A DNA stretch of 55,138 bases from Moritella sp. F3. Lineage in GTDB: Bacteria; Pseudomonadota; Gammaproteobacteria; Enterobacterales; Moritellaceae. The stretch is taken from positions 1 to 55,138 of the forward strand of contig NZ_BLRL01000021.1 in assembly GCF_015082335.1 (NCBI RefSeq), written 5' to 3'. Positions 42,497 through 52,139 of the stretch are shown here, in pieces. The notes beneath the pieces were generated by a model. That model was given only the letters and a program-made list of their open reading frames with translations. It did not search any database and was not told the DNA's origin. Each line of letters starts with the position of its first letter. Within the stretch, counting starts at the first letter, position 1. Made by a program: the position numbers and the translations under genes.

Positions 42497-44659
42497 TTAA
42501 GCACGGGCAAGGGGATAGGCGACTAGATTCATATCATCTGCCATCACTTGTAATTCTTCTGTGATCTCCACTATTTGCTTCAGCTTTTGAATTAATAATA
42601 ACGTATGTTTATGGCCATCATTTTCATAGCGTTTCAGTAACGATTCGATCTCACTAATATAAGCCTTATCGACGTTGACTGGCGACAAGATCGTATTTTG
42701 TGTCTGTTCTAACGCGCTGCTAATTAATTGTGCGACCAAGGCTAAATCTTGCTGTAATCGCGGATCAATAATTTTATTTCTGTGCACACCTAACGCGGAC
42801 AATGCTGATAACATGGCATGGTTACGACGTGAAATATCGTAAACATGATTTAGTTTATGACGTTTATCGTTGGGTTCAACTTGCATGTCTTTCCACGATG
42901 CGATCAAGTGACTGTCGGCGACATAGGCTTTACGACGGGAGACTCGGTAGGGTAAATCATTATTTTTACCTGATACGTATTGCTTAATGATCTCATGAAA
43001 ATAGTTTTGATTGGCAGTAATCGCTTCGACTAAGTATTTCGGAAATTGCTTATACTGCCAGTTAGGAAGTACTAACTTTGCGAGCAAGAATGCAATACTA
43101 CAACCGGTTAAGGTATCGATGATCCGCGGTATCGTAACAACGTAACCTTGTTGGTAGAGTACGTTAAATGCTAATAGTACCAGTAAGGTAATATAGGTCA
43201 CTGCTCTGCTGTAATTCTGACGTAAATAGTAAAAGAACAGAAATGCCGATATCGCTAATAAAAATAATTGGCTGCGTTCTGTTGGGAACAGGTACAGCAA
43301 GGTTGCACCTATAATAATGCCCATCAGTGTACCGCTAATACGCTGCTTTAGTTTTACTCGCGTGGCACTGTAACTTGGTTGTAATACAAATAATGTTGTT
43401 AATACCACCCAGTAGCCATGCAAATCAGACGCTAAAATAATGCCAATACCTAAGGCGATACCTAAGGTTAAACGGATCGCGTGACGAAATACTGGACTCG
43501 ATAAATGCAATGCATTACCGAGGCGTTGTATTACCGGAAGTTGTTCACGTGGCGCCATGACTAAGAATGCTTGATCGTTTTGTGGTTCGCTGTTAATTAA
43601 TAATTCGTCGGCTTTACGTAAATTCCGAAATAACAGTTTTAAGGGGCCAAAGAGTTGCCATTCTAGCGAGGTTTCCAATGTCAGTAATTCTTGTTTTAAA
43701 ATGGCTAACGACCAAGTTAAACCATGATCATGTTGATAAGCTTGCTTGTATAAAGTCGCGTGACCACGTTGAGTACAGGCGCTGGCAAGTTGTTTTAATA
43801 CTTGCTCGAAACCAGCAATAATTAAATCATTGTTTAAATTACGTTTTAATGACCCATAATGAAAATGGCTCGAGGTCATTTTTTCATGCAGTTCTTGAGC
43901 TTCTTGATAAAGATGGATCAAGTGCTGGAGTTCATGGGAAATATCTTTTTCACCGACATGGTAATCAATATTGGTTCGACACTCGGACATCGCATTAACG
44001 ATATTAATATTTAAGGTCGATAAAGTATGGCGAATGGTTTTATGATCATATTTGGTTTGGGAAAAAAACTTCGATTTCTCTTGTTGGTATAAACCTAAGG
44101 AAAAATAAATATCAGCTAAGCGTTCGCGGATTGGATTATATAAAGTGACTTTAAGCAGCACTGTCGAGATGATGAAATACCATCCTGCACCAGCAATAAG
44201 TAACAATGAGCTGGGGTTAAAATCATGGCTACTAAGTGTTGTAGCCGATTCAGCATCATGGCTTAAGCTGAGCATGGTATAAACGGCAATCATTAACGTC
44301 GCAAAACTGATGGTGACATAACGCTTACCGAGCGAGCCTAAAATAATGATCGCAAAACTAAATAGACAGCTGCCCAGTAAAAATAGCAGTGGGTAGGGGA
44401 ATAATAAACTGACCAATAATGACGATAAAGTAAAGCAAACCAGCGCTAACAAACTATTAATCATACGCTGCTTAATACTGTCGTCACCCTCAGAAATAAC
44501 GGCCGCTACAATCCCCAGTACTGCGGTCACGGCAAATTCAGAAAAACCCAGAAAATAACCCGGGATCAGTAATGTAATTGAAGCAAGAAATGCTTTTAAG
44601 GCAATAAAAAAGTTACTGTTGGCCGTCAAATAAGTCAGCTTTTGCCATAATATCAGCAT
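42497..44659 (-). CDS. YccS/YhfK-family inner membrane protein (FUSC domain)
   Basis: A 720-residue integral membrane protein with two blocks of about five or six helices, near residues 15-175 and 390-535. They are separated by a soluble region, and a C-terminal soluble domain follows. The YccS architecture is clear from length, the double membrane block and conserved stretches such as HLSSPVFRHAIRLTLGIALGIGI and GYWVVLTTLFVLQPSYSATRVKLKQRISGT. The second block resembles fusaric-acid/aromatic-acid efflux proteins, but the transported substrate is unknown. Single gene, convergent with the FabY-like gene. Confidence 0.85.
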   Translation of the reverse strand: MLILWQKLTYLTANSNFFIALKAFLASITLLIPGYFLGFSEFAVTAVLGIVAAVISEGDDSIKQRMINSLLALVCFTLSSLLVSLLFPYPLLFLLGSCLFSFAIIILGSLGKRYVTISFATLMIAVYTMLSLSHDAESATTLSSHDFNPSSLLLIAGAGWYFIISTVLLKVTLYNPIRERLADIYFSLGLYQQEKSKFFSQTKYDHKTIRHTLSTLNINIVNAMSECRTNIDYHVGEKDISHELQHLIHLYQEAQELHEKMTSSHFHYGSLKRNLNNDLIIAGFEQVLKQLASACTQRGHATLYKQAYQHDHGLTWSLAILKQELLTLETSLEWQLFGPLKLLFRNLRKADELLINSEPQNDQAFLVMAPREQLPVIQRLGNALHLSSPVFRHAIRLTLGIALGIGIILASDLHGYWVVLTTLFVLQPSYSATRVKLKQRISGTLMGIIIGATLLYLFPTERSQLFLLAISAFLFFYYLRQNYSRAVTYITLLVLLAFNVLYQQGYVVTIPRIIDTLTGCSIAFLLAKLVLPNWQYKQFPKYLVEAITANQNYFHEIIKQYVSGKNNDLPYRVSRRKAYVADSHLIASWKDMQVEPNDKRHKLNHVYDISRRNHAMLSALSALGVHRNKIIDPRLQQDLALVAQLISSALEQTQNTILSPVNVDKAYISEIESLLKRYENDGHKHTLLLIQKLKQIVEITEELQVMADDMNLVAYPLARA

Positions 44660-44699
44660 GTGTATTGGGCTCCAAATAAGGTGAGATAAATCATCATTG

Positions 44700-45986
44700 C
44701 TACTGTGCTGCTTTTATCGCGTTAGTTAATTGGACCACGGCGGTTTCATTACTGATGCTTTTATCATAAATGAAATTACTAATAACCCGTGTGATTGCTG
44801 ATTGCACATAGGTTGTGGTTGCCATTGCTTGTGAGAATGTCGGCACTAACGTATGGTTTTTTGTTGCTTGTTGATAGTCGTCATACGCTTGCTTACTGCA
44901 GGGATTTAAATTGTTATTATCCATCGTATTGATTATCGGTAGAGAGCCTTTCTTGGCATTGAAATCACGCTGTAGCTCGGGGGTTAAGATGATGCTTGCT
45001 AAGGTGTTCTGCGCTTTTTTAACGTCTGGAGAGACACTTTTCAATTTAAAAAAAGCAAAACTATCGACGTTGTAGCTAAATATACCTTCACTGCCTGGAA
45101 ATTCGATACAGCGGATCTTGGTATTTAATTGCTGTTTTTCTTGCAGTAATTTACCAGCCACCCAATCCCCCATGATTTGTATCGCAGCTTGGTCGTCAAT
45201 AAGCAGTCTGGTTGATTGTTCCCAAGTGCGATTTTTAGCATTTTTATCAATATACAACGATATTTTTCGTAATTGAGCAAAGGCGTCGATCATCGCTGGT
45301 GAGGTGAGAACTTGCGGATTGAGTTCAACAAATGCTTGTTTGTACTGCTCGGCCCCCAGTATTGATAAGCTAATTGATTCAAATAAGATCGCATCTGCCC
45401 ATGGCTCTGAGGTGTGCGCTATCGGTAAATAACCAGCGGCTTCCAATAGCGGTAATGCTGTGATTAGTTCATTTAAATTAGTCGGTATCGCAATTTTGGC
45501 TTGCTTGAATACCGCTTGATTCAGCCATAACCAATTAATGCGATGAATATTAATGGGTACGGCAACATAATGGCCTTTATATTTCATCACCGGTTGAATG
45601 AACTCTGGCAATTTACTATCCCATTGTTCACGCTTGGCAATATCATCTAACGAGGTAAGAAAACCTAACTTTGCCCATTCTTGAATGTTGTGACCTTTAA
45701 TTAATGCTGCTGTTGGCGGATTACCTGATACGGCGCGAGAGCGTAATACTGTTAATGCGCTATTACCGCCACCACCTTTGATGGCAAAATCGAGCCAGGT
45801 ATTATCGGTTTGTTTTACTTTTTCTTGTAATTCACTGAGTGCATCGAGCTCGCCGCCCGATGTCCACCAATGCAATACTTCGACTTGGCTTGCTGTGGCT
45901 GAATATGTACATAGCATGCTTAATAATATCAACAGCCGTGGGATTCGGTTATGACTATTTCTATGGCTGTGGCTAAGGGTGATCAT
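44700..45986 (-). CDS. Periplasmic sugar-binding protein (GtsA-like), possible sensor component
   Basis: A 428-residue family 1 solute-binding protein with an N-terminal signal peptide (hydrophobic stretch LLILLSMLCTYSATAS near residues 19-34, after a His/Asn-rich start). The mature start VEVLHWWTSGGE and KGGGGNSALTVLRSRAVSGNPPTAALIKGHNIQEWAKLG closely resemble glucose/mannose-binding GtsA of Pseudomonas. It overlaps the histidine kinase stop by 4 bases and is the third gene of a regulator-kinase-binding protein set. No permease or ATPase genes are adjacent, so it may sense sugar for the kinase rather than import it. Confidence 0.87.
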   Translation of the reverse strand: MITLSHSHRNSHNRIPRLLILLSMLCTYSATASQVEVLHWWTSGGELDALSELQEKVKQTDNTWLDFAIKGGGGNSALTVLRSRAVSGNPPTAALIKGHNIQEWAKLGFLTSLDDIAKREQWDSKLPEFIQPVMKYKGHYVAVPINIHRINWLWLNQAVFKQAKIAIPTNLNELITALPLLEAAGYLPIAHTSEPWADAILFESISLSILGAEQYKQAFVELNPQVLTSPAMIDAFAQLRKISLYIDKNAKNRTWEQSTRLLIDDQAAIQIMGDWVAGKLLQEKQQLNTKIRCIEFPGSEGIFSYNVDSFAFFKLKSVSPDVKKAQNTLASIILTPELQRDFNAKKGSLPIINTMDNNNLNPCSKQAYDDYQQATKNHTLVPTFSQAMATTTYVQSAITRVISNFIYDKSISNETAVVQLTNAIKAAQ

Positions 45987-47452
45987 GACAATGCTCGTGA
46001 TGAAGGTTTATGGGGAAGTCGTAAGATCACTTTAAGTCCTGAATTCTCTCGATTGTGGAGGGTGAGTGTACCGCCATGGGCACTGGCAATATTCCGCGCA
46101 ATACTTAATCCTAAGCCCGAACCATCAGTATCTTGGGCTATGCGCGTGTAGGGCGTGAATATATCTTCTAACATATTTTCTGGAATACCGGGACCCGAAT
46201 CGATAAGGCAAATAACGATATGTTCCTGTTGTTGTTCGACTATGAGGTGTAAGAAATCACCATATTTAATGGCGTTCTCAACTAGGTTGGTTAAGCAGCG
46301 TTTGATCGCTAGTGGTTTTCCTGGGTATTGAATGGCGATATTGGGAAACTCAAACGTCACTTTTTCTTCGTGGCAATTATGGTGTTCGGTAATTTCGTAG
46401 AGCAGCTCTTGGATATCAATGATTTCATTATTTTCATGAATATCAGTGTCTTTAACGCATTGTAGCGCGCCTTTGACCATCATTTCTAACTGATCTAGAT
46501 CCTTATTAAACTTGGCTGTCTTGGTATCATCATTAAGTAATTCCGCGCGTAAACGTAAGCGGGTGATCGGTGTTTTTAAATCATGAGAAATAGAACGAAA
46601 TAAGCGTTCACGATCGTCGATATAGCGTTTTATACGTAAATGCATACGGTTGAATGCTTTGGTGGCGATGACTAATTCAGATGCCCCGGTTTCAGCTAAA
46701 GGGGGTTGGTCTAAATCTTGACTCAATGTTGCCGCGGCCGCTGCGAGTCTTTTTAATGGCTTGGTTTGCCAGCGCACTAATACGTAAATCATCCACATTA
46801 AATTCGCCGTGATCAAGAAGATGAAAAACAATTGTTCATTACTGACTAAGTTATCGTTGAGTGATACATAAGGTGCGGGTAATAACGCGGCAATATATAA
46901 CCACTCATCAGGGGCTAGCATCATTTGGATCACTAATACCGGTGGATTGAGCGGCTCTAAAGTGAGTGAATAGTGCGCCCAAGAGCGTGGTAAATCCGAT
47001 AGCAGGGTATCATTGTTGAGAACATGCAAGGTTTTTGGGTGGGAAAACTCCGTTTTAATGACGATATTATTACCGAGTTTATCACCGAGTACACGTTGAA
47101 ACTCGTCGAGAACCACCCGTTTCATTTCGCTATTTTCAACGGGGTCGATCGTTATTTCGACTTCGTTTAAGGATACAAAATAGCGACTGCCGCCAAAGTC
47201 TCGCAATTGTTCTAAGACGATATGGCGATATTGTAATGGTAGTGAATTAAAAAATGTCGCCGTTGACGCGATATTTTGTGCCATGCCTTCGGCGGTATTT
47301 TTTAATCCATCGAGCTCTTGATCTTTACTGAAATTGTACCAAATACTGGTTGAAATAAACTGTGCTGTTGCAATGGATAATAGCGTCAGCAATAACATTC
47401 TCGAGACCAGTGAACTCGGTAATTGGCGGTAAATATGTTCTTTAATCGTCAT
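45983..47452 (-). CDS. Membrane sensor histidine kinase (GtrS-like)
   Basis: A 489-residue sensor kinase with membrane helices near residues 18-36 and 208-226. A periplasmic domain of about 170 residues lies between them, followed by HAMP, a phospho-acceptor domain with the active His near residue 290 (SISHDLKTPITRLRLR), and an ATPase domain with NLVENAIKYG, DSGPGIPE and GSGLGLSIARNIASAHGG. It overlaps the response regulator by 11 bases and the binding protein by 4. The layout resembles Pseudomonas GtrS, which responds to glucose-derived compounds; the ligand here is inferred. Confidence 0.9.
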   Translation of the reverse strand: MTIKEHIYRQLPSSLVSRMLLLTLLSIATAQFISTSIWYNFSKDQELDGLKNTAEGMAQNIASTATFFNSLPLQYRHIVLEQLRDFGGSRYFVSLNEVEITIDPVENSEMKRVVLDEFQRVLGDKLGNNIVIKTEFSHPKTLHVLNNDTLLSDLPRSWAHYSLTLEPLNPPVLVIQMMLAPDEWLYIAALLPAPYVSLNDNLVSNEQLFFIFLITANLMWMIYVLVRWQTKPLKRLAAAAATLSQDLDQPPLAETGASELVIATKAFNRMHLRIKRYIDDRERLFRSISHDLKTPITRLRLRAELLNDDTKTAKFNKDLDQLEMMVKGALQCVKDTDIHENNEIIDIQELLYEITEHHNCHEEKVTFEFPNIAIQYPGKPLAIKRCLTNLVENAIKYGDFLHLIVEQQQEHIVICLIDSGPGIPENMLEDIFTPYTRIAQDTDGSGLGLSIARNIASAHGGTLTLHNRENSGLKVILRLPHKPSSRALS

Positions 47453-48155
47453 AAGACACTTCAGTAATCAACACGTACCCACGCCCACGAATCGTTTTGA
47501 TTAAGGTTGGTGTTTTACTGTTATCGCCGAGTTTTTGACGTAGACGGCTGAGCTGAATATCAATACCGCGTTCAAGTGGTAGCGCTTCTCGGCCTCGGGT
47601 AGCATCGGATAAGTTATCACGACTCAAAACTTGATTTGGGTTGGTAACAAATAACTTCAACATATTGAATTCACTACCGGATAATTCGGTGGCATTGTTA
47701 TCGGTTAAGTTGATTAATTGGCGTGTTAAGGTATCGAGTTTCCAATTGGCAAACACAAAATAGCGACCTTGGGTCGGCTTGGTATAACTTGAACGACGTA
47801 ATAACGCTTTAATTCGCGCCAGTAATTCGCGCGGGCTAAAAGGTTTAGCCATGTAATCATCGGCACCAATTTCTAGCCCTACAATGCGGTCGGCTTCATC
47901 TGAATTGGCGGTTAACATGATGATAGGTACTTGCGAAGTACGGCGAATTTTTTGGCATAAGGTAAAGCCATCGTCACCTGGCATCATCACATCTAAAACG
48001 ATGAGATCGGGGGTATTGGTTGCGAGTACGCGTTGCATTTCTTTGCCTTCACCCGCCGTGAGCACTGAAAATCCAGCTTGATCGAGATATTCACTGAGTA
48101 ACTCTTTGATCTCTACATCATCGTCAACGACTAAAATTTGCTTTTTGGTACTCAT
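47442..48155 (-). CDS. OmpR-family response regulator (GltR-like)
   Basis: A 237-residue two-domain regulator. The receiver domain has the acidic cluster VVDDD near residues 9-13, the phospho-acceptor Asp near residue 55 (LIVLDVMMPGDDG), the Thr in LTAN and the Lys in AKPFSPRELLARI. The C-terminal winged helix includes LSGSEFNMLKLF and KTIRGRGYVL. The ATG at 48155 has GGA about 8 bases upstream. First gene of the kinase and sugar-binding-protein unit and probably its transcriptional output. Confidence 0.92.
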   Translation of the reverse strand: MSTKKQILVVDDDVEIKELLSEYLDQAGFSVLTAGEGKEMQRVLATNTPDLIVLDVMMPGDDGFTLCQKIRRTSQVPIIMLTANSDEADRIVGLEIGADDYMAKPFSPRELLARIKALLRRSSYTKPTQGRYFVFANWKLDTLTRQLINLTDNNATELSGSEFNMLKLFVTNPNQVLSRDNLSDATRGREALPLERGIDIQLSRLRQKLGDNSKTPTLIKTIRGRGYVLITEVSYDD

Positions 48156-48237
48156 GCTCAATCCATTATTTACAGTGCGTAATGTCTATTGAACAGCTTG
48201 GCGGGTAAAATTTCAAGAAGAACATTTTAAGAAGACA

Positions 48238-48266
48238 TAAAAAAGCCAACTATAGGATAGTTGGCT
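48238..48266 (-). terminator. Terminator after fadA
   Basis: On the minus strand AAGCCAACTAT-CCT-ATAGTTGGCTT is followed by a T run. It ends the fadB-fadA operon about 40 bases after the fadA stop. Confidence 0.9.
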
Positions 48267-48306
48267 TGATATAGATTAAAGAACCGTATTTTTTGTACAG
48301 TCGTTA

Positions 48307-49476
48307 TTAGTCTTCGATACGCTCAAATACTGTCGCGATACCTTGACCAAGACCGATACACATAGTCGCTAGACCATATCTGCCGCCTTGCACTTCAAGT
48401 TCGTTCACTAACGTAGTCGAGATACGTGAACCAGAGCAACCCAGTGGGTGACCTAGTGAGATAGCACCACCGTTAAGGTTAATCTTAGTATCAACAACAT
48501 CTTCTAAGCCTAAGTCTTTTACACAAGGTAAAGACTGCGCTGCGAATGCTTCGTTTAATTCGAATACATCGATATCATCAATTGTTAGACCTGCACGTTT
48601 AAGCGCTTTCTTCGTTGCTGGTACAGGGCCGTAACCCATGATTGATGGATCACAACCAGCTACAGCCATAGATACAACGCGAGCACGAGGCTTAAGACCC
48701 AGTTCTTTCGCTTTGTCTGCAGACATAAGTAACATTGCAGAAGCACCATCTGATAATGCAGATGAAGTACCCGCTGTTACAGTGCCGTTAACAGGATCAA
48801 ATACTGGACGTAAGTTACCTAGGCTTTCCATTGATGTCTCCGGACGAATTACTTCATCGAAATCATACAATTTTAATACGCCGTCAGCATCGTGACCTTC
48901 AATTGGTAGTATTTCACGCTTGAAACGACCTGATTCTGTCGCAGCTTGTGCCAGCTTGTGAGAACGAACCGCAAATGCATCCTGTTGCTCACGTGTAATA
49001 CCGTGCATTTTACCTAGCATCTCAGCCGTTAGACCCATCATACCCGCTGCTTTCGCAGTAGATTTAGCCAGACCAACGTGGAAATCAACACCGTGATTCA
49101 TCGGTACGTGACCCATGTGCTCAACACCACCAATGATCATCACATCGCCGTCGCCCATTGCGATAGCACGTGTAGCATCATGGATAGCTTGCATTGATGA
49201 ACCACATAGACGGTTAACTGTTGTTGCGCCTGCTGTGATTGGGATACCAGCAAGTAATGAAGCATTACGGGCGATATTGAAACCTTGCTCTAGCGTTTGC
49301 TGAACGCAACCCCAATAAACATCTTCGATGTCATTTGGATCAACTTCAGGGTTACGGTCAAGCAAGCCTCGCATTAATTTTGCAGATAGATCTTCAGCAC
49401 GAACGTGGCGGAATGCACCGGCTTTAGAACGACCCATAGGTGTACGTAGACAATCGACTACAACTACATCTCTCAT
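48307..49476 (-). CDS. fadA: 3-ketoacyl-CoA thiolase
   Basis: Beta subunit of the aerobic fatty-acid oxidation complex, which cleaves 3-ketoacyl-CoA to acetyl-CoA. The acyl-acceptor Cys is in TVNRLCGSSMQAIHDA near residue 92. The C-terminal His and Cys motifs are NLNGGAISLGHPLGCSGSR and TMCIGLGQG. It is 389 residues, close to the usual 387. It starts 21 bases after fadB and is co-transcribed with it. Confidence 0.97.
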   Translation of the reverse strand: MRDVVVVDCLRTPMGRSKAGAFRHVRAEDLSAKLMRGLLDRNPEVDPNDIEDVYWGCVQQTLEQGFNIARNASLLAGIPITAGATTVNRLCGSSMQAIHDATRAIAMGDGDVMIIGGVEHMGHVPMNHGVDFHVGLAKSTAKAAGMMGLTAEMLGKMHGITREQQDAFAVRSHKLAQAATESGRFKREILPIEGHDADGVLKLYDFDEVIRPETSMESLGNLRPVFDPVNGTVTAGTSSALSDGASAMLLMSADKAKELGLKPRARVVSMAVAGCDPSIMGYGPVPATKKALKRAGLTIDDIDVFELNEAFAAQSLPCVKDLGLEDVVDTKINLNGGAISLGHPLGCSGSRISTTLVNELEVQGGRYGLATMCIGLGQGIATVFERIED

Positions 49477-49497
49477 TTTATTATCCTCGTTCGTGTC

Positions 49498-51642
49498 TTA
49501 GTAAAAAGTTTTGCCGTCAGCTGCGCGTTGACGCAAGCCATCAGTTACTTGGTAAAGTGGTCCTAAATCAGCAAGTGAATCAGCTAATTCAATGTATTTA
49601 TCCAGACCCATAGTATCTAGGTAACGGAACACACCACCACGGAATGGAGGGAAGCCAATACCATAGATAAGTGCCATATCAGCATCACCTGGTGTAGCAA
49701 CAATACCTTCTTCAAGACAACGAACAACTTCGTTAATCATTGGGATCATACAACGAGCGATGATTTCATCTTTAGTAAAATCAGCTTTTTCGCTCGCTAC
49801 TTCAGCAAGTAGTTCATAGCTTTTCGCATCTGGTGTTTTCTGTACGCGACCACGACGGTCTTTTGCATAAGAATAGAAACCAACACCATTTTTCTGGCCA
49901 TAACGTGTTGCTTCAAACATCACATCGATAGAATCTTTGCCTGTTTTCGCCATACGTTCAGGGAAACCATCTGCCATTACAGCTGCTGCATGATGACCTG
50001 TATCAATACCTACAACATCAAGTAAGTATGCAGGACCCATTGGCCAACCGAATTGTTTTTCCATTACTTTATCAACAGCCACAAAATCAGCACCATCAGC
50101 GATTAGTTTTGAGAAACCGAAGAAGTAAGGGAACAATACGCGGTTTACGAAGAAACCTGGGCAGTCGTTTACAACGATAGGCGTTTTACCCATTTTAGCT
50201 GCATATGCAACAGTCGTTGCAATTGTTTCATCTGATGATTTCTCACCTCGGATGATTTCAACTAATGGCATTTTGTGTACTGGATTGAAGAAGTGCATAC
50301 CACAGAATTGTTCTGGGCGTTTTAGACTCTTCGCAAGTACATTAATTGGGATAGTAGATGTGTTCGAAGTAATGACAGTGTCAGCACTCACGTTATCTTC
50401 TAATTCAGCCAGTACAGCCGCTTTAATTTTTGGATTTTCAACAACCGCTTCAACAATAATGTCAGCTTCATCAACTGAGTTATAGCTTAGCGTTGGGGTG
50501 ATTGAAGAAATAACTTTCGCAAGTTTGGTACCGTCAATACGACCACGTTTAAGTTGCGTTGTTAATAAACCAGATGCCGTTGCCATACCAAGATCTAATG
50601 CAGCATCGTTGATATCTTTCATGATCACTGGCGTGCCTTTAACTGCTGATTGGTAAGCGATACCGCCACCCATAATACCAGCGCCAAGTACAGCGGCCTT
50701 ATTTGTTGCTTTACCTGCTTTTGCTGCTTTCTTTGCGCCCGCTTTTAATGCTTGGTCGCTCAAGAATAAGCCAACTAATGCTTGTGCTGCATCTGTTTTC
50801 GCAAGTTTAATGAAGGTTGCTGCTTCAACACCAAGTGCACCAGTACGATCCATTCTTGCTGCTGCTTCAACAGCTTTCACTGCTGCGGTTGGTGCTGGGT
50901 AATGTTTACCTGCTTTCGCATATACCATACCAAGTGCAGTCGAGAAGCTCATTGTCGCTTCAATTTTGTTTAGACCTAGTGGCGCTTGTTTTTGCGCGCG
51001 ACGTGATTGCCAATCTAGTTTGCCTGCAATCGCATCTTTAATCATAGAGAGTGCTGCATCACGTAATTTTTCTGGTGCTACAACTGCATCTACAGTGCCA
51101 AATTTGAGGGCTGCAGGTGCTTTATAATCTTTACCTGTTGTGATCCATTCAACTGCATTATCTGCACCGATTAGACGTGGTAAACGTACTGTGCCACCAA
51201 AACCAGGCATGATACCTAATTTAGTTTCAGGTAAGCCGATACGTGCTGTTGTGTCTGCTACACGGAAATCCGTAGCAAGAATTGCTTCACAACCACCGCC
51301 AAGTGCATGACCGTTAACTGCCGAAATAGTTGGATATGGCAGGTCTTCAATCGCATTGAATACTGCATTTGCTTGTTCCAACCAACCGAGTAGTTCAGCG
51401 TCTGGTAGTTTAAATAGATCGAGGAATTCAGTGATATCAGCGCCAACGATGAACGCACCTTTGCCTGATGTTTGAATTAGTCCTTTAATATCTGAATTAG
51501 TCTGTAATACTTTTACAGCTTCAGTTAATGCTTGTAATGTTGCTTGATCAAATTTATTAACAGGGCCTTTCGCGTCATATTTTAATTCTGCGATGCCATC
51601 TTCTAATAGAGTGACCGAGAGTTGTTCGGCTTGGTAAATCAT
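49498..51642 (-). CDS. fadB: Fatty-acid oxidation complex alpha subunit
   Basis: Multifunctional enoyl-CoA hydratase/isomerase and 3-hydroxyacyl-CoA dehydrogenase. The hydratase half (residues about 1-190) has NGHALGGGCEAILATDFRVA. The dehydrogenase half has the NAD-binding AAVLGAGIMGGGIAYQSA and GMHFFNPVHKMPLVEIIRG. The start at 51642 (MIYQAEQLSVTLLEDG) follows AAGGAGA and gives 714 residues; a longer in-frame reading lacks support. First gene of fadBA; an 18-base perfect palindrome 117 bases upstream is a candidate operator. Confidence 0.97.
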   Translation of the reverse strand: MIYQAEQLSVTLLEDGIAELKYDAKGPVNKFDQATLQALTEAVKVLQTNSDIKGLIQTSGKGAFIVGADITEFLDLFKLPDAELLGWLEQANAVFNAIEDLPYPTISAVNGHALGGGCEAILATDFRVADTTARIGLPETKLGIMPGFGGTVRLPRLIGADNAVEWITTGKDYKAPAALKFGTVDAVVAPEKLRDAALSMIKDAIAGKLDWQSRRAQKQAPLGLNKIEATMSFSTALGMVYAKAGKHYPAPTAAVKAVEAAARMDRTGALGVEAATFIKLAKTDAAQALVGLFLSDQALKAGAKKAAKAGKATNKAAVLGAGIMGGGIAYQSAVKGTPVIMKDINDAALDLGMATASGLLTTQLKRGRIDGTKLAKVISSITPTLSYNSVDEADIIVEAVVENPKIKAAVLAELEDNVSADTVITSNTSTIPINVLAKSLKRPEQFCGMHFFNPVHKMPLVEIIRGEKSSDETIATTVAYAAKMGKTPIVVNDCPGFFVNRVLFPYFFGFSKLIADGADFVAVDKVMEKQFGWPMGPAYLLDVVGIDTGHHAAAVMADGFPERMAKTGKDSIDVMFEATRYGQKNGVGFYSYAKDRRGRVQKTPDAKSYELLAEVASEKADFTKDEIIARCMIPMINEVVRCLEEGIVATPGDADMALIYGIGFPPFRGGVFRYLDTMGLDKYIELADSLADLGPLYQVTDGLRQRAADGKTFY

Positions 51643-52139
51643 TACGTTTCTCCTTGCTAAAGCGATGGTGATCATCAGCTCCGTTTGCTATTTACCAGCT
51701 ATGTAGGGTACTGGTTGATCTCATTCTGTCGATAAACTAACAATATTTCAACACTTATTTTAAACGACCGTTTAAATTAATATCTAGGATACGAGGTTTG
51801 TGTATCTACTAAGTAGTATAGTTAATGATAAGGGGAGAGAGTGTAGTTACTCTACTAAAATAAGTTATTTGGCTGTAAACTTGGCGCTAGGTACTTAATT
51901 TAAACTTTAGGTTGGAGTTTAATTCTTTATTCCTGTTATTTTATGGTTCAATAACCTTTAAAGTGTTCAGCTTACACTTGTTTTTAATTGTTAGATGTTT
52001 GTTGATGAATGTTTAATAAAAATAAATTGAGCGTTACTTAACTTTTAAAAATTGTGATCCTGAACCTGCTATTATCAATCAGGATATAACAGTAGAATGG
52101 TGATGAGCACCTTTATAGTAGAATATACACAGGATAGAA
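51643..52139. other. Intergenic region between fadB and yigZ
   Basis: This 497-base AT-rich stretch lies between divergent genes. It holds the fadB promoter region with a perfect palindrome at 51759-51776. A short GTAGTTAC-containing inverted patch lies near 51842-51858, and presumably the yigZ promoter is nearer 52100. I see no reading frame with coding character. In E. coli pepQ occupies this interval; it is absent here. Confidence 0.75.
51759..51776. promoter_or_regulatory. Candidate operator of fadBA (PsrA/FadR-type palindrome)
   Basis: TTTAAACGACCGTTTAAA is a perfect 8-2-8 inverted repeat with the AAAC-N4-GTTT core recognised by PsrA-type TetR regulators of fatty-acid degradation. It lies 117 bases upstream of fadB. 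The regulator is not encoded in this window, so the assignment is inferred from motif form and location. Confidence 0.6.

Noticed and set aside
50782..50973. Cysteine-rich 63-codon plus-strand frame in fadB
   Set aside because: The Cys richness comes from antisense Ala/Lys codons (GCA, GCT) of fadB; no initiation site.
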